Assembly (NCBI RefSeq): GCF_003855255.1
Contig: NZ_CP034072.1
Location: 3,028,627 to 3,092,626 of the forward strand
Reading direction: 5' to 3'
DNA from: Mycolicibacterium nivoides
GTDB lineage: Bacteria > Actinomycetota > Actinomycetes > Mycobacteriales > Mycobacteriaceae
Length of the DNA: 64,000 nucleotides
The position numbers were made by a program, and so were the translations under genes. The notes below the pieces were generated by a model. It was not told where the DNA came from, did no database searches, and saw only the letters and a list, made by a program, of their open reading frames with translations. The number at the start of each line of letters is the position of its first letter. Position 1 is the first letter of the stretch. This document shows positions 26,244 through 34,769 of the stretch, piece by piece.

Positions 26244-27670
26244 ACACGGGCATTCTTGCCGCCCGTGCAGGTGATCCAGCTGTCACCCGGAGACTGCTGA
26301 CAGTGCATCAGGAAGTTGGAGCCGTCGCACAAGGCGCCGGGCACCTTGCCGCAATCCACGGCGCCCGGCGCCGACACCGCGCGCGGCAGCGGGCTCGCGT
26401 TGCCGTATTCGGCCCAGTACGACGTCAGCACGCTGTTGGTGAAAAGGCATGAGGTTTCCGCGGTTCCGCGTCCGGCGCGGCTGCCGAATCCCGTGCCGGT
26501 GGTCACCGCGAAACCGTCGTCGCACGACTGGTGCAGGCTGCTCTGATCCGGTCCGGTGACCAGGGGCGGCAACGGGCCCCCGCCGTGCGCCGGGTCTCCC
26601 GCCGACGCCGTGGCCGGTGTATCCGCGGGCTGGCCCGCGTTCTTGACGAGCATGCCGATGACCACGCCGATGCCACCGAGGATCAGCGCGGCGGCTACCG
26701 CGATGACGGTCGGCAGCACCCAACCGCGCCTGCGCGGTTCGGACTCTGCGTGAACCGGTGTGGGGTGGTCGGGCACCGGACTGTAGACGGGCGCGGCAAG
26801 CGTCGCCGCGACGCTCGGAGCCGGGTGCGTTGCGGTCGCCGGTGCCGAACCGGCCTGCAGCGCCCGCTGCGCGGCACGCCCCAATCCGCCTGCGGTTCCG
26901 TACCGGTCGTCGGGGTCCTTGGCCATGCCCCGCGTGATCACATCGTCGAAAGTCGCGGGTACGGCAGGATTCGTCGTGCTGGGTCGCGGAGGCGGTACGG
27001 AGATATGGGCGGCGAGCACGCTTTCCAGATCGTCACCGGGAAACGGCACATGGCCGGTCAACGATTCGTACAGCACACAGGCCAGCGAGTACGAATCGAC
27101 CGCGGATGTCACCGTCTTTCCGGTGAACCGTTCGGGCGCCATGTAATTCAGGGTGCCGATGCGGCTTCCCTCGGTAGTCAGGTGGCTGTCCCCCTCGCTC
27201 TCCGCGATGCCGAAGTCGACCAGGTAGGCGAAATCGGCTGGGGTGACGATGATGTTCTGCGGCTTGATGTCACGATGGATCAAACCGGCGGCGTGTGCCG
27301 CGTCGAGCGCAGCAGCGACCTGGGTGACGATGGCCACCGCCCGGGCCGGCGCGAGCGGTCCGTCGGCGATCAGATCCGACAGCGTTGCGCCCTGCACCAG
27401 ACGCATGTCGATGTACAGGTTGCCGTCGATCTCGCCCCAGTCGTGGATGGGGATGACATGCGGCTCCTGCAGGACCGCGGCGGCGTGGGATTCGCGTTGG
27501 AATCGGGTCCGAAACGTGGTGTCGTGTGAGTACTGGTCGGCGAGAATCTTCAGGGCGACGGTGCGGTTCTTGTCGTTGTCGAAGGCCTCGTATACCTCCC
27601 CCATTCCGCCCCTGCCGAGTAGGCGCGTGATGGAGTACTTACCGAACGTCGTGCCGACGCGCGAGTCCAC
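26231..27670 (-). CDS. Receptor Ser/Thr protein kinase (PknF/PknE/PknH-type)
   Basis: A 479-residue transmembrane kinase. Kinase domain about 10-270: glycine loop LGRGGMGEVYEA, lysine K41 (ALKIL), catalytic HRDIKPQN with D134, DFG 152-154, activation segment and APE 178-180. A Pro/Ala-rich juxtamembrane linker (about 272-312) leads to one TM helix (317-342) and a 137-residue extracellular domain with six cysteines (SCDDG, SCLF, DCGK, LCDG, HCQQ, TCTG), a layout seen in mycobacterial Pkn sensors of the PknF/PknE/PknH type. It likely phosphorylates the nearby BTAD-FHA regulator, as PknH does EmbR, but this is inferred from proximity. ATG start 27670. Confidence 0.9.
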   Translation of the reverse strand: MDSRVGTTFGKYSITRLLGRGGMGEVYEAFDNDKNRTVALKILADQYSHDTTFRTRFQRESHAAAVLQEPHVIPIHDWGEIDGNLYIDMRLVQGATLSDLIADGPLAPARAVAIVTQVAAALDAAHAAGLIHRDIKPQNIIVTPADFAYLVDFGIAESEGDSHLTTEGSRIGTLNYMAPERFTGKTVTSAVDSYSLACVLYESLTGHVPFPGDDLESVLAAHISVPPPRPSTTNPAVPATFDDVITRGMAKDPDDRYGTAGGLGRAAQRALQAGSAPATATHPAPSVAATLAAPVYSPVPDHPTPVHAESEPRRRGWVLPTVIAVAAALILGGIGVVIGMLVKNAGQPADTPATASAGDPAHGGGPLPPLVTGPDQSSLHQSCDDGFAVTTGTGFGSRAGRGTAETSCLFTNSVLTSYWAEYGNASPLPRAVSAPGAVDCGKVPGALCDGSNFLMHCQQSPGDSWITCTGGKNARVYLW

Positions 27671-27755
27671 TGCCGATCCCCCTGGTCGTTCGTTATAGAC
27701 GCAGTATCGCCTGCACGGCCACGCGATGCAGATGATTGCCGACCTTGCGGCCCGG

Positions 27756-28214
27756 TCAGGGGCTCCCGATCGCGGGCACTGTGTCGGGCGGGCCCTTTGG
27801 CCGTTGGTACCCGGGGCAGGCTATCTCGATCTTGACCTGGCGCCATCCCGGCCCCTCCTCGGCAGGCATCCGTCCACTGATCGTGTAGACGTCGTCGACC
27901 TTGATGGCCGTCATTTCCTGCGAGTCCTGGGTGAAGCCACTGCCTTCGGGGAGATGAAAGCCCGCCGCCGTGACGACCAGGCGGTGTGTCGTCGCCAGCA
28001 TCACCCGGACGCTGCGTCGGTGATTGGTCGCCGACGGCGAGGCATAGATCAGCAGATTGCCGTCGGGAAACCTGGTGCAGGTGACATGCGCGGCCAGGGT
28101 GTGCACGTCACCGTCCAACACGATCGAGACGTCGGACGTCCCGCCACCCGACGCGCACCCGGCCACGAGTGTTATCGCAGCTACCGGCGCCGCGACACCG
28201 ACGACGGCACGCAT
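27756..28214 (-). CDS. LpqH/19-kDa-antigen-like lipoprotein
   Basis: The true start is ATG 28214 (152 residues), because a classic lipoprotein signal (VVGVAAPVAAITLVAGC) follows directly; the upstream extension is non-coding. After the lipidated cysteine comes the GGGTSDVSIVLDGDVHTLAAHVTC region, and a second cysteine, EIACPG, near the end. This resembles the mycobacterial 19-kDa lipoprotein antigen family (PF05481), lipid-anchored and exported. It lies in a cluster with cutinase and CDP-diacylglycerol hydrolase genes, all exported. Confidence 0.78.
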   Translation of the reverse strand: MRAVVGVAAPVAAITLVAGCASGGGTSDVSIVLDGDVHTLAAHVTCTRFPDGNLLIYASPSATNHRRSVRVMLATTHRLVVTAAGFHLPEGSGFTQDSQEMTAIKVDDVYTISGRMPAEEGPGWRQVKIEIACPGYQRPKGPPDTVPAIGSP

Positions 28215-28255
28215 GTGTGCAGTATGAACCGGTGATTGCGCCGGAGCGACCGGAA

Positions 28256-28888
28256 CTAGAGTCGGCCGGCGGCGAAATCGGCTGCCTGCGCGACCTTTCC
28301 GGACTGCACATACGACACGTGCGCACCCATGTCCCAGCCACCTTCCCAACAGATCGGGTCAGCTTCGTTGCACTGGTCGATCGAGTTGGCGGCGTACTGC
28401 GGCGCCAGCGTCGGCAGCGGCATCCCGGAAGCCAGGAGGCCCGAGAAGCTGGTGCGCGGCGTACCGAACAGCGCGGTGGCCGCCACGTGATCGGCGGTCT
28501 GGGGAGACGCTGCGGTGGTGGCCTGCTCGATGACGGCCGCGCCCTGCGAGTAGCCGCCCAGCACCATCTTCGTGTTCGGGCAACTGGCCGCGATGGACTC
28601 GATCAGCGACCGCGCCGCGTCGGTGCCGGCCGGGGTGCTGTTGTGGAAGTCGTTGTTGGCCGGGTAGTCCACCGCAGTTCCGTCGACGGTGCGCGGTGCC
28701 ACCCGGGCCCGCAGGTCGTCGACGAACGGACCGCCGACGCTGCCCAGGCCAGGCGGTTCATTGGTGCCGCGGGCGAACACCACCTGAACATCGGGGCACG
28801 GCGCCGCCGCGGCCGGCGCGGCTGTAGCCATAGGGACAGCTGCGGCGAATGCCGCCAAGGCCAGGATCAAAGCAGGCTTGCTGGTCAT
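28256..28888 (-). CDS. Secreted cutinase-family esterase
   Basis: A 210-residue secreted alpha/beta hydrolase. Signal peptide about 1-29 (ends PAAAA), then CPDVQVVFARGTNEPPG (opening strand), the nucleophile elbow GGYSQGAAV with S114, and the acid/base pair D177 (EADPICWEGGW) and H190 (DMGAH). Cysteines C31, C103, C173 and C180 fit the two family disulfides. Mycobacterial members hydrolyse esters and lipids, including mycolates in some cases. It lies just upstream of the lipoprotein gene on the same strand with about 40 bases between them. It is the intact counterpart of the pseudogene at 11459-11790. Confidence 0.93.
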   Translation of the reverse strand: MTSKPALILALAAFAAAVPMATAAPAAAAPCPDVQVVFARGTNEPPGLGSVGGPFVDDLRARVAPRTVDGTAVDYPANNDFHNSTPAGTDAARSLIESIAASCPNTKMVLGGYSQGAAVIEQATTAASPQTADHVAATALFGTPRTSFSGLLASGMPLPTLAPQYAANSIDQCNEADPICWEGGWDMGAHVSYVQSGKVAQAADFAAGRL

Positions 28889-29037
28889 ACCGATCGATCG
28901 TAGGACCGCAGGCGCCGTTCCCCCGATCGGTGGACACGCGATTCCGACGATTCATGGCCTGACCAGCGGACAGACGTGGCGGCTCCCAGCCGGGATGGTG
29001 TTTTCAACACACCAACACCGATCGAGGGGAACACCAC

Positions 29038-29901
29038 ATGACCACCAACACCACCAACCGCATCGGCTACTTCCGCCGCGCCGCACTCATCGCCGCAGCG
29101 GTGGCCGTACCGGCAATCGGAATCGCCGGCGCGCCGACCGCCAGCGCTCAGGCCGCCGATTTCGGTCCGTGCGGAAACGTGCACGACAACGTCGACCTCT
29201 GGAAGGACGTCAAATACGCCACGCCAGCACACAAGGACGGCGCCATCGACGTCGTGTTCCCCGGCGGGGACAAATCCCGCGGCTACGCGGTCCGGCAGGG
29301 ACACAAGCCGGCCCAGCTCACCGACCTGCTGGTGATCCCGACGGCCCGCGAGACCGGCATCGAGTGCGACAACCTGACGGAAGCCGGCGCTCCCCACTAC
29401 TTCAAGGACGCCTTCGAGCAGGCCAGCATCCTGCCGCCAGGCAACCAGGGCCAGGCTCCGGACTGGGCACTGGGCATCAACTCCGCCGACAACCGCGGCC
29501 AGGATCAGCTGCACATCCACGTGACCCTGCTCGACCCCACCGCCCGCGCCGACATCGACCAGGCCGTCAAGAACCACAAGGTCACCAAGGATGAGAAGGC
29601 CTGGAAGACCTCGGTGATCGGGGTGCGTGGCCACACCGAGAAGGGCCCGATCGAGACGAGCCCCCGCGGCTACCGGGCCTGGAACACCGACAACATGGAC
29701 CAGAACTACTTTGCCGCGCTGAACACCCAGATCGTCGCGCCGCTGAAGAAGGCGGGCGCCGACGTGGGCATGAACAACGAGACCCTGCTGATCACCAAGA
29801 ACCACCAGGGACCCGGGTTCATCGTGCTCGCCAGCGACGAGAAGTCCGGCATGACTCCGTTCGGCGTCAACAACATCGAGCGGCTGCTCGACAAGGGCTG
29901 A
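29038..29901 (+). CDS. Exported CDP-diacylglycerol pyrophosphatase (Cdh-like)
   Basis: A 287-residue exported protein. The signal peptide ends near residue 38 (TASAQA). The core motif is QDQLHIHV with H159 and H161, a HIT-like histidine pair typical of Cdh (PF02611), together with APDWALGINS upstream. Cdh splits CDP-diacylglycerol to phosphatidic acid and CMP. Its location outside the membrane follows from the signal peptide. It has a good ribosome binding site (GAGGGG about 10 bases before ATG 29038). It is the last chromosomal gene before the tRNA-Leu island. Confidence 0.88.
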   Translation: MTTNTTNRIGYFRRAALIAAAVAVPAIGIAGAPTASAQAADFGPCGNVHDNVDLWKDVKYATPAHKDGAIDVVFPGGDKSRGYAVRQGHKPAQLTDLLVIPTARETGIECDNLTEAGAPHYFKDAFEQASILPPGNQGQAPDWALGINSADNRGQDQLHIHVTLLDPTARADIDQAVKNHKVTKDEKAWKTSVIGVRGHTEKGPIETSPRGYRAWNTDNMDQNYFAALNTQIVAPLKKAGADVGMNNETLLITKNHQGPGFIVLASDEKSGMTPFGVNNIERLLDKG

Positions 29902-29960
29902 CGCTGCCCCCAAGCCCAACGGTCACCCGAGCACGGGTGGCCGTTGATGTTGGATCGGTG

Positions 29961-30003
29961 CCCCAGTCGGACTCGAACCGACACTGTGCGGATTTTAAGT
30001 CCG
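29961..30003. repeat. Left attachment-site repeat (copy of tRNA-Leu 3' half)
   Basis: A 43-base sequence starting CCCCAGTCGGACTCGAACCG and ending GATTTTAAGTCCG, identical to 35851-35893. It covers the T-arm, variable loop and anticodon arm of the tRNA. Beyond base 30003 the two copies diverge at once. One C less in the acceptor run (four C and not five) shows it is not a functional tRNA end. Confidence 0.93.
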
Positions 30004-30193
30004 AGATTGGTGGCGTTTGTCCACACTGAACACATGCTTATCGAGCCACTGAACTGACCCGACTCGGAGCCGCGTGCATACATCCCGCTTACAGACATGC
30101 CTCACGCGGGAATATGGGGGTCGGCTGAGCAGACATCTCGAATCCGGTGAAGAAATCCAACAGGTTTCGACGCACGCCCGTGACAAGATCACT

Positions 30194-30207
30194 TAGTTGA
30201 TCAACTA
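30194..30207. promoter_or_regulatory. 14-bp perfect palindrome upstream of island gene
   Basis: TAGTTGATCAACTA is a perfect 14-base palindrome about 40 bases before the proposed start at 30246. It sits in the AT-rich stretch where a promoter would be expected. It could be the operator of a dimeric repressor, perhaps the winged-helix-type product of the gene itself. No experimental support. Confidence 0.4.
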
Positions 30208-30245
30208 GATTGCGGGGGTCAGGCTCGGGTGATGGGAAAGACGCT

Positions 30246-31553
30246 TTGGTAGCGCCGCAGCGAGATGACACGAAGCGGCTCGGGCGCGCAGTGGTGTTTG
30301 TGCACCAGCACGACCACCGAATCACAAACCCGCTAATCCGGGCAGAGGTCGAGGTACTGCTGCTTACGGGTAAGGCCATGGATTTCGCTGCCAGGCTGAA
30401 AGGTCACCAGGATTTCGTGACCCTCTCTGACGAGCTCGTTCGTCGATATGCCGCATATGCGGGATTGGGAAATCTTGAGCTGATGAACACCGTTCTACCG
30501 GCTCTCAAACGGGCGGACCTCATTGACTACCAGCTCGCGGACGGGCAAATCACGCATCTCGATGAGTACGTCGGCATCTCAGCTACCGTTGTTGAGCAAA
30601 CAGTTGCCGTGTTGAATGCGTTGTCACCTCGACGCTCAGATCTTGCGTTCCTGCACTCAGTGGAAGTTGGTGCCATAGCACCACTCGCCGAAAGCCAGCA
30701 CCTCGAGCAGATTGTTGCGCGTGGTTTCTCCGATGAGGAAGCCGCAGGGGCGCTGCAGCTTTCCCGAGCGGTAGGGCTCAACCTGGATGCACCGTCACAA
30801 GAGCTCAACGAGACAGTGGTGTACAGCCCGTACGTCTGGGGCACTAAACAACTCTCGCTCGCTAAGTTCCTACATAACCTCCCGCCGAATGAACGCGACG
30901 CGCTGCTCGGCATGAGCGAACAAGTGCTGTCCACTCCTGGCCTGCACATATCAAAATTGGCCGCCTCGAGCGCAATCGTCAGGAGCGCACAAAGTGCAGG
31001 CTTGATCCAAGTGGCGTCTGTGCGGACGTCGACGGGTGCAAGCTCAAGCTATGCGTTCTCCCCTCTCCTAGAAACCGAGGACAACACATGCACCACCACT
31101 GAGGCGTTCCACATGCGCAAGCTCTTCGTAGCGCACATCCTCTTCGGCCATGAGAAGTCCCGACCCGGTCTAGGGAACATCGCGAGTCCGAGTGTGTTGG
31201 TTAGTTCGCTCATCAACCGTGGTCGGGTGGGGCCGGCGACGAACATCGGGACCGACTATCACCTGCTGGAGGCCGCTGGCGTCGTCGCTGTGGAACCTGT
31301 TGGTAACCGGGCCTTCCTGCGACTGGTGAAGCCTGAGATCGCCGAGGCAGGGCTCGACTGGATTCGCAAGATTACGGACCCGACTGGTACTGCTGATCTC
31401 ACACTCTCGCAACGACCCGCTGAGTTCGTAAGTCCTGAGGATGCACGTCGGGTCGATGTTTCTTGGGCCTCCCACGAGATAATGGTGTCCTCGATCAACG
31501 AACTTCGGAAGGAAATGCAGCGTGCCGCCCGCCGCGAAGACCCCTGGAATTGA
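30246..31553 (+). CDS. Island protein with winged-helix-like repeats, nuclease partner
   Basis: A protein of 435 residues from TTG 30246 (GGGAAAG five bases upstream); TTG 30210 would add twelve. No family is recognised. Three segments have the helix-helix-wing rhythm of winged-helix domains: LMNTVLPALKRADLIDYQLADGQITHLD, IVRSAQSAGLIQVASVRTSTGASSSYAF and LINRGRVGPATNIGTDYHLLEAAGVVAVE (quoted in shortened form: LPALKRADLIDYQL, QSAGLIQVASVRTSTG, YHLLEAAGVVAVEPVG). This suggests DNA binding, but only by pattern. No signal peptide or TM helix. It overlaps the next gene by 32 bases, so the two are translationally coupled. It lies in a tRNA-bounded island, where defence genes are common. Confidence 0.7.
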   Translation: MVAPQRDDTKRLGRAVVFVHQHDHRITNPLIRAEVEVLLLTGKAMDFAARLKGHQDFVTLSDELVRRYAAYAGLGNLELMNTVLPALKRADLIDYQLADGQITHLDEYVGISATVVEQTVAVLNALSPRRSDLAFLHSVEVGAIAPLAESQHLEQIVARGFSDEEAAGALQLSRAVGLNLDAPSQELNETVVYSPYVWGTKQLSLAKFLHNLPPNERDALLGMSEQVLSTPGLHISKLAASSAIVRSAQSAGLIQVASVRTSTGASSSYAFSPLLETEDNTCTTTEAFHMRKLFVAHILFGHEKSRPGLGNIASPSVLVSSLINRGRVGPATNIGTDYHLLEAAGVVAVEPVGNRAFLRLVKPEIAEAGLDWIRKITDPTGTADLTLSQRPAEFVSPEDARRVDVSWASHEIMVSSINELRKEMQRAARREDPWN

Positions 31554-33177
31554 CGCTGGAACTCAAGCTGAGGTCCGGGTAGCGCAAGCTTGGTTCTGGG
31601 ACGGCTGCTACGTACGCCGGGGCGTCGATCTACAGCATCGGTTCGGAGCCGACGTCTCGCTGGTGACGGATCTAGATGTCCTCTGCATCGCCTTCGACGA
31701 TTCACTAGTCGCCCACAAGTACATCGGTGAAGTTAAGACCGGAACCTCGAAGAGCACTCCGAGACCCCTTGATCGAGCGCTATGGATTCGCGGACTGCGC
31801 GAGGTTGTCGGCGCTGAAGCCAGCGAAGTCACAACCGCGCTCCGGGTCTCGAACGTGGTCCGCGACGTCTGCAACCGCCTCGGGACCACCATCCAGCACC
31901 TAGATGATCTGCAGAAGCGCGAAATGCGCTTGCGCATCAGCGAAGTTGCGGACATGGGCTCTCAGGGCGAAACCGTTGCCCTGCTGCGCGCCGAGGTTGC
32001 CTCCTTTGTCAAGTCCGATGCAATCTTGGAACGAGGCTACTGGTTCCTAGTCTCCGAAGTATGGTTTCTGGAACCGTTTGATGCGCTGAAACGCACCCTC
32101 GGGTTGATACGTCAACTGAGCAAAGCATGGCCGCCGGAAACTGATCGAGTAGCGAACCGTGTTGCGCGTTGGTTCTTTGCTGAGGCGATTTCAATCGCAA
32201 CGGTGAACATCGCACTAGTGGCACGCAAAGCCGTCACGATGGACCCAAAGTCCTTTGCGGACACCGCAACGGCACAGCTGTCGTCGGGCGACATCCCCTT
32301 CCACTCGATGCGCGCATTGTCTGACCGCGTAGACGAGTACGTCGGCAAGTTACTCGCTTCCGTAGATGCTCCAGCAGACATGCTGGCGAGCGCAATCGGC
32401 GCGTTCCTTCCTTCGCCACCCAGCTACGCAGAACCCCTGCTCGAACTGATCATGAGACTTGCAGCTGAGGCATCGATCACGGCACGCCTACCCAGACAAC
32501 TGGATTTGATTCTGTTCGAACGCCTAGTCCACCAACGACAACTAGCGCCCGCACTCTATCCACGATTGAACCTAACGCCGTCAACCGAACGAATGATGCG
32601 GTTGGTCGCGGCATTTTTACGGGGGCAGTTCAGCATCCCCGAACCGGTGGATAAAGCTTTGACGTCATCTCTAGCCCCTTCCCCTTCAAAGCCACCGTCA
32701 TCGAAGACTGACCCCACATCACCTGATGTCCCTCGGAGCGAGGAGCCAGCCGCGCAAGGCCCCCCATCCGCGGCAACCACGACTACCTCCGCCCCTGAGC
32801 CGGCCAAGCGCGAAAGCTCCTCCGATACCGATCAAATCGGCGTGCTGCCACGGGTCGAGGGGGTGGGTTCACCTCCGCTTCGTCAGAACGGCAGTCAAAC
32901 TCAGACGCGACGGTGGCAGTTAGTACTTGAAAACCAAACTGACAGCCCCGTGACAGACGTGACATTTCACTATGAGGACGCTAACGGTCAGCAAGTACTG
33001 GAGTTCGACGTGCTTGCCGGAAAACACCACAGCATCGATCTCCTCGCCCCCCACGAATCGGTCGAATTTCCGCTCCTCCAAGTGTTCGGCTCCCCGCGGT
33101 CGGCGATCTGTGCCGTCGAGTGGTCCGATAAGGAAGGGCAACGACACGCTTCCCGGGTCACCGTCCAGGTCCCCTAG
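31522..33177 (+). CDS. Island protein with PD-(D/E)XK nuclease-like N-terminus
   Basis: A 551-residue protein starting at GTG 31522 with GGAAGGA eight bases upstream, overlapping the previous gene. The first 110 residues show the PD-(D/E)XK nuclease order: a helix with E17 (TQAEVRVAQAWF), D52 in TDLDVLCIAF, and E70-x-K72 in YIGEVKTG, as in restriction-type endonucleases. A helical middle (about 120-375) follows, then a Pro/Ser/Thr-rich linker (about 378-465) and a C-terminal beta domain (about 465-551; WQLVLENQTDSPVTDVTF) like an immunoglobulin-type sandwich. No signal peptide. The overlap with a winged-helix-like gene in a tRNA island suggests a DNA-targeting defence or restriction system. 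Overall architecture not recognised. Confidence 0.72.
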   Translation: MPPAAKTPGIDAGTQAEVRVAQAWFWDGCYVRRGVDLQHRFGADVSLVTDLDVLCIAFDDSLVAHKYIGEVKTGTSKSTPRPLDRALWIRGLREVVGAEASEVTTALRVSNVVRDVCNRLGTTIQHLDDLQKREMRLRISEVADMGSQGETVALLRAEVASFVKSDAILERGYWFLVSEVWFLEPFDALKRTLGLIRQLSKAWPPETDRVANRVARWFFAEAISIATVNIALVARKAVTMDPKSFADTATAQLSSGDIPFHSMRALSDRVDEYVGKLLASVDAPADMLASAIGAFLPSPPSYAEPLLELIMRLAAEASITARLPRQLDLILFERLVHQRQLAPALYPRLNLTPSTERMMRLVAAFLRGQFSIPEPVDKALTSSLAPSPSKPPSSKTDPTSPDVPRSEEPAAQGPPSAATTTTSAPEPAKRESSSDTDQIGVLPRVEGVGSPPLRQNGSQTQTRRWQLVLENQTDSPVTDVTFHYEDANGQQVLEFDVLAGKHHSIDLLAPHESVEFPLLQVFGSPRSAICAVEWSDKEGQRHASRVTVQVP

Positions 33178-33794
33178 ATCGGTGAAACTGCGAACCACAC
33201 GTCATCCGATTTTCAACTCTCGGACAACGGACGTTAAAGGGTGGCGCGGCTAACGCCCAGTGCATCGGAGACCACGGGCGTCAGCTCACCGTTTCCCCGC
33301 GTCCAGGAAGGCAGCGTGACTGGTGACGGTTCGCTCACGGCACCGAAGATTACAACCTTCTTACATTCGTCAGCCGGGGACAGCTAAAAACATGCACTGA
33401 CTTGGTGCCCCCAGTCGGACTCGAACCGAAACTTGGCGGATTTGAAGTTGACCCTGTACGCTTTGCCCCGATTTCAGCAAACCCCTATCGGCGCAGGTAG
33501 CAACATCGCGTGATCTACGAACCATGCTGTGTACCGACCGATTTCGGATGACTGATGGTGTTTGTTGGCGGTAGCGAGCTGCGTTCTGTCGGTCCCCTGG
33601 TGCTGGTGCTGGGGTAGTGCTGGGGCGAAATCGGCCCGCACAGCGAACGCCGCAGGTCTGGCACGTTCGATGCATTGGCTACCAAACCGCGCAAGCGCTG
33701 GGGTGAGACGGCAAACGCCGTGAGAGTAGGTTAGCTGGGCGTTTCGCTAGGTAAATCAGCCGAAATTTCCGAGCGTGCCAGTACTGTCCACGCC
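33178..33794. other. Gene-poor junction in the middle of the island
   Basis: This 617-base stretch holds no convincing gene. It contains the decayed attachment repeat at 33409-33448 and, on the minus strand at 33234-33338, a 34-codon frame from GTG with the ending SDALGVSRATL-stop, which looks like the recognition-helix end of a lost helix-turn-helix protein. It probably marks the scar between two insertions. The rest shows no structure I can name. Confidence 0.5.
33409..33448. repeat. Decayed internal attachment-site repeat
   Basis: Matches 35851-35890 of the tRNA-Leu gene at 36 of 40 positions, then diverges. The T-arm half (CCCCAGTCGGACTCGAACCG) is perfect; all four changes lie in the variable and anticodon part. 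It is preceded by GGTG, as is the left copy. It is best read as an old att site of an earlier insertion. Confidence 0.8.
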
Positions 33795-34769
33795 GTGGGA
33801 ATCTGGAAGACCTATCGAACCTTCAGCACAGCGGTGCAGTGGCTTCTCGGGCTGTCGTTCGTTCTGGGTTGCGTTGCGCTGGCGGTTGGCGTGCGTATCG
33901 ACGTCATGCGGCCCGCGTGGTGGGCAAATCTCTCATTCACACAAAACGTCGCAGCATCACTGGTCGGATTCCTAATTGGCGTTCCAGTTGCACTCACCGG
34001 ACTGGCTGCGTTTACAGCAGACCGCGAACACCGGATCGAACTCGCCAGGGTCGAAGCTCTCTCACATACGACGTGGGCGAGATTTCGCGAGGCTATATCG
34101 GAGTTCTGTAATCAAAACCGCCGTGACGCCCTGGCGGAAACGGTACCCGAACTGGATAAAAGCAAACGGGCCGTCTCCGAACTCTTGGAAGCAAATCTAA
34201 CCAAATACCAAACGGCTACACATCCAAAAAATGAGCACTTCCCAGAATTCGGTGCCGAATACGTAACAACGCGTAATGCATTCGAAAGAAATTACTACAA
34301 GGTTACCCGAAGTATCGGCACCACCTCGGAGATCGAGCTGGGATGGAGCAGGGTGCTTGCGACATGGACTGAGCTAGATGGGTACGTAAAGAATCAGCGC
34401 AGCAAAGTGGGATTGCCCTGGCTCATCGATGAAATCGACACAGATATACGCAACCGGATCACTGGCCGAGAAAATCCTATGAATGAGTTTCTACGCGTAC
34501 ACGAATACGACGCCGGCGGTGCCGAAAAGACCAGCATGGGTGAATTTCTTCGAAACATTAATGACTCCGGCGAACCGAATACAAATGACGCTGACAAATT
34601 TGGAACCTGGCTTGTACTCATGTCGGTAATGTTCAGCGATAAACACGTCTCCGATTACGGCAAGCTAGCCAATGCCGCGCTAACCGACCTTTCCGGATTA
34701 CTGAGCGCATTTCAGCGGGCCAACGATGCGGGTTGGCCTAGCGCAATTCCAACCCTGGCGGGCTCATGA
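33795..34769 (+). CDS. Island two-TM membrane protein
   Basis: A 324-residue protein from GTG 33795. Two N-terminal hydrophobic helices (about 14-34 and 50-73) are followed by a 250-residue soluble, helical domain rich in charged residues and carrying no recognised motif. Its DNA is clearly more AT-rich than the chromosome around it, with runs such as AAATCTAACCAAATACC. It overlaps the next gene by ATGA. The layout, a short two-helix membrane anchor plus a cytosolic sensor-like part, is frequent among effectors of defence systems, but homology is not shown. No good ribosome binding site is seen. Confidence 0.72.
   Translation: MGIWKTYRTFSTAVQWLLGLSFVLGCVALAVGVRIDVMRPAWWANLSFTQNVAASLVGFLIGVPVALTGLAAFTADREHRIELARVEALSHTTWARFREAISEFCNQNRRDALAETVPELDKSKRAVSELLEANLTKYQTATHPKNEHFPEFGAEYVTTRNAFERNYYKVTRSIGTTSEIELGWSRVLATWTELDGYVKNQRSKVGLPWLIDEIDTDIRNRITGRENPMNEFLRVHEYDAGGAEKTSMGEFLRNINDSGEPNTNDADKFGTWLVLMSVMFSDKHVSDYGKLANAALTDLSGLLSAFQRANDAGWPSAIPTLAGS

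Noticed and set aside
29961..30003. A second tRNA-Leu gene at the left island end
   Set aside because: Only the 3' half is present and one base of the acceptor run is missing; it is an attachment-site copy.
33409..33448. A selenocysteine-type tRNA fragment (TCA-like loop)
   Set aside because: The loop arises from two base changes in a decayed att repeat; no acceptor or D-arm is present.
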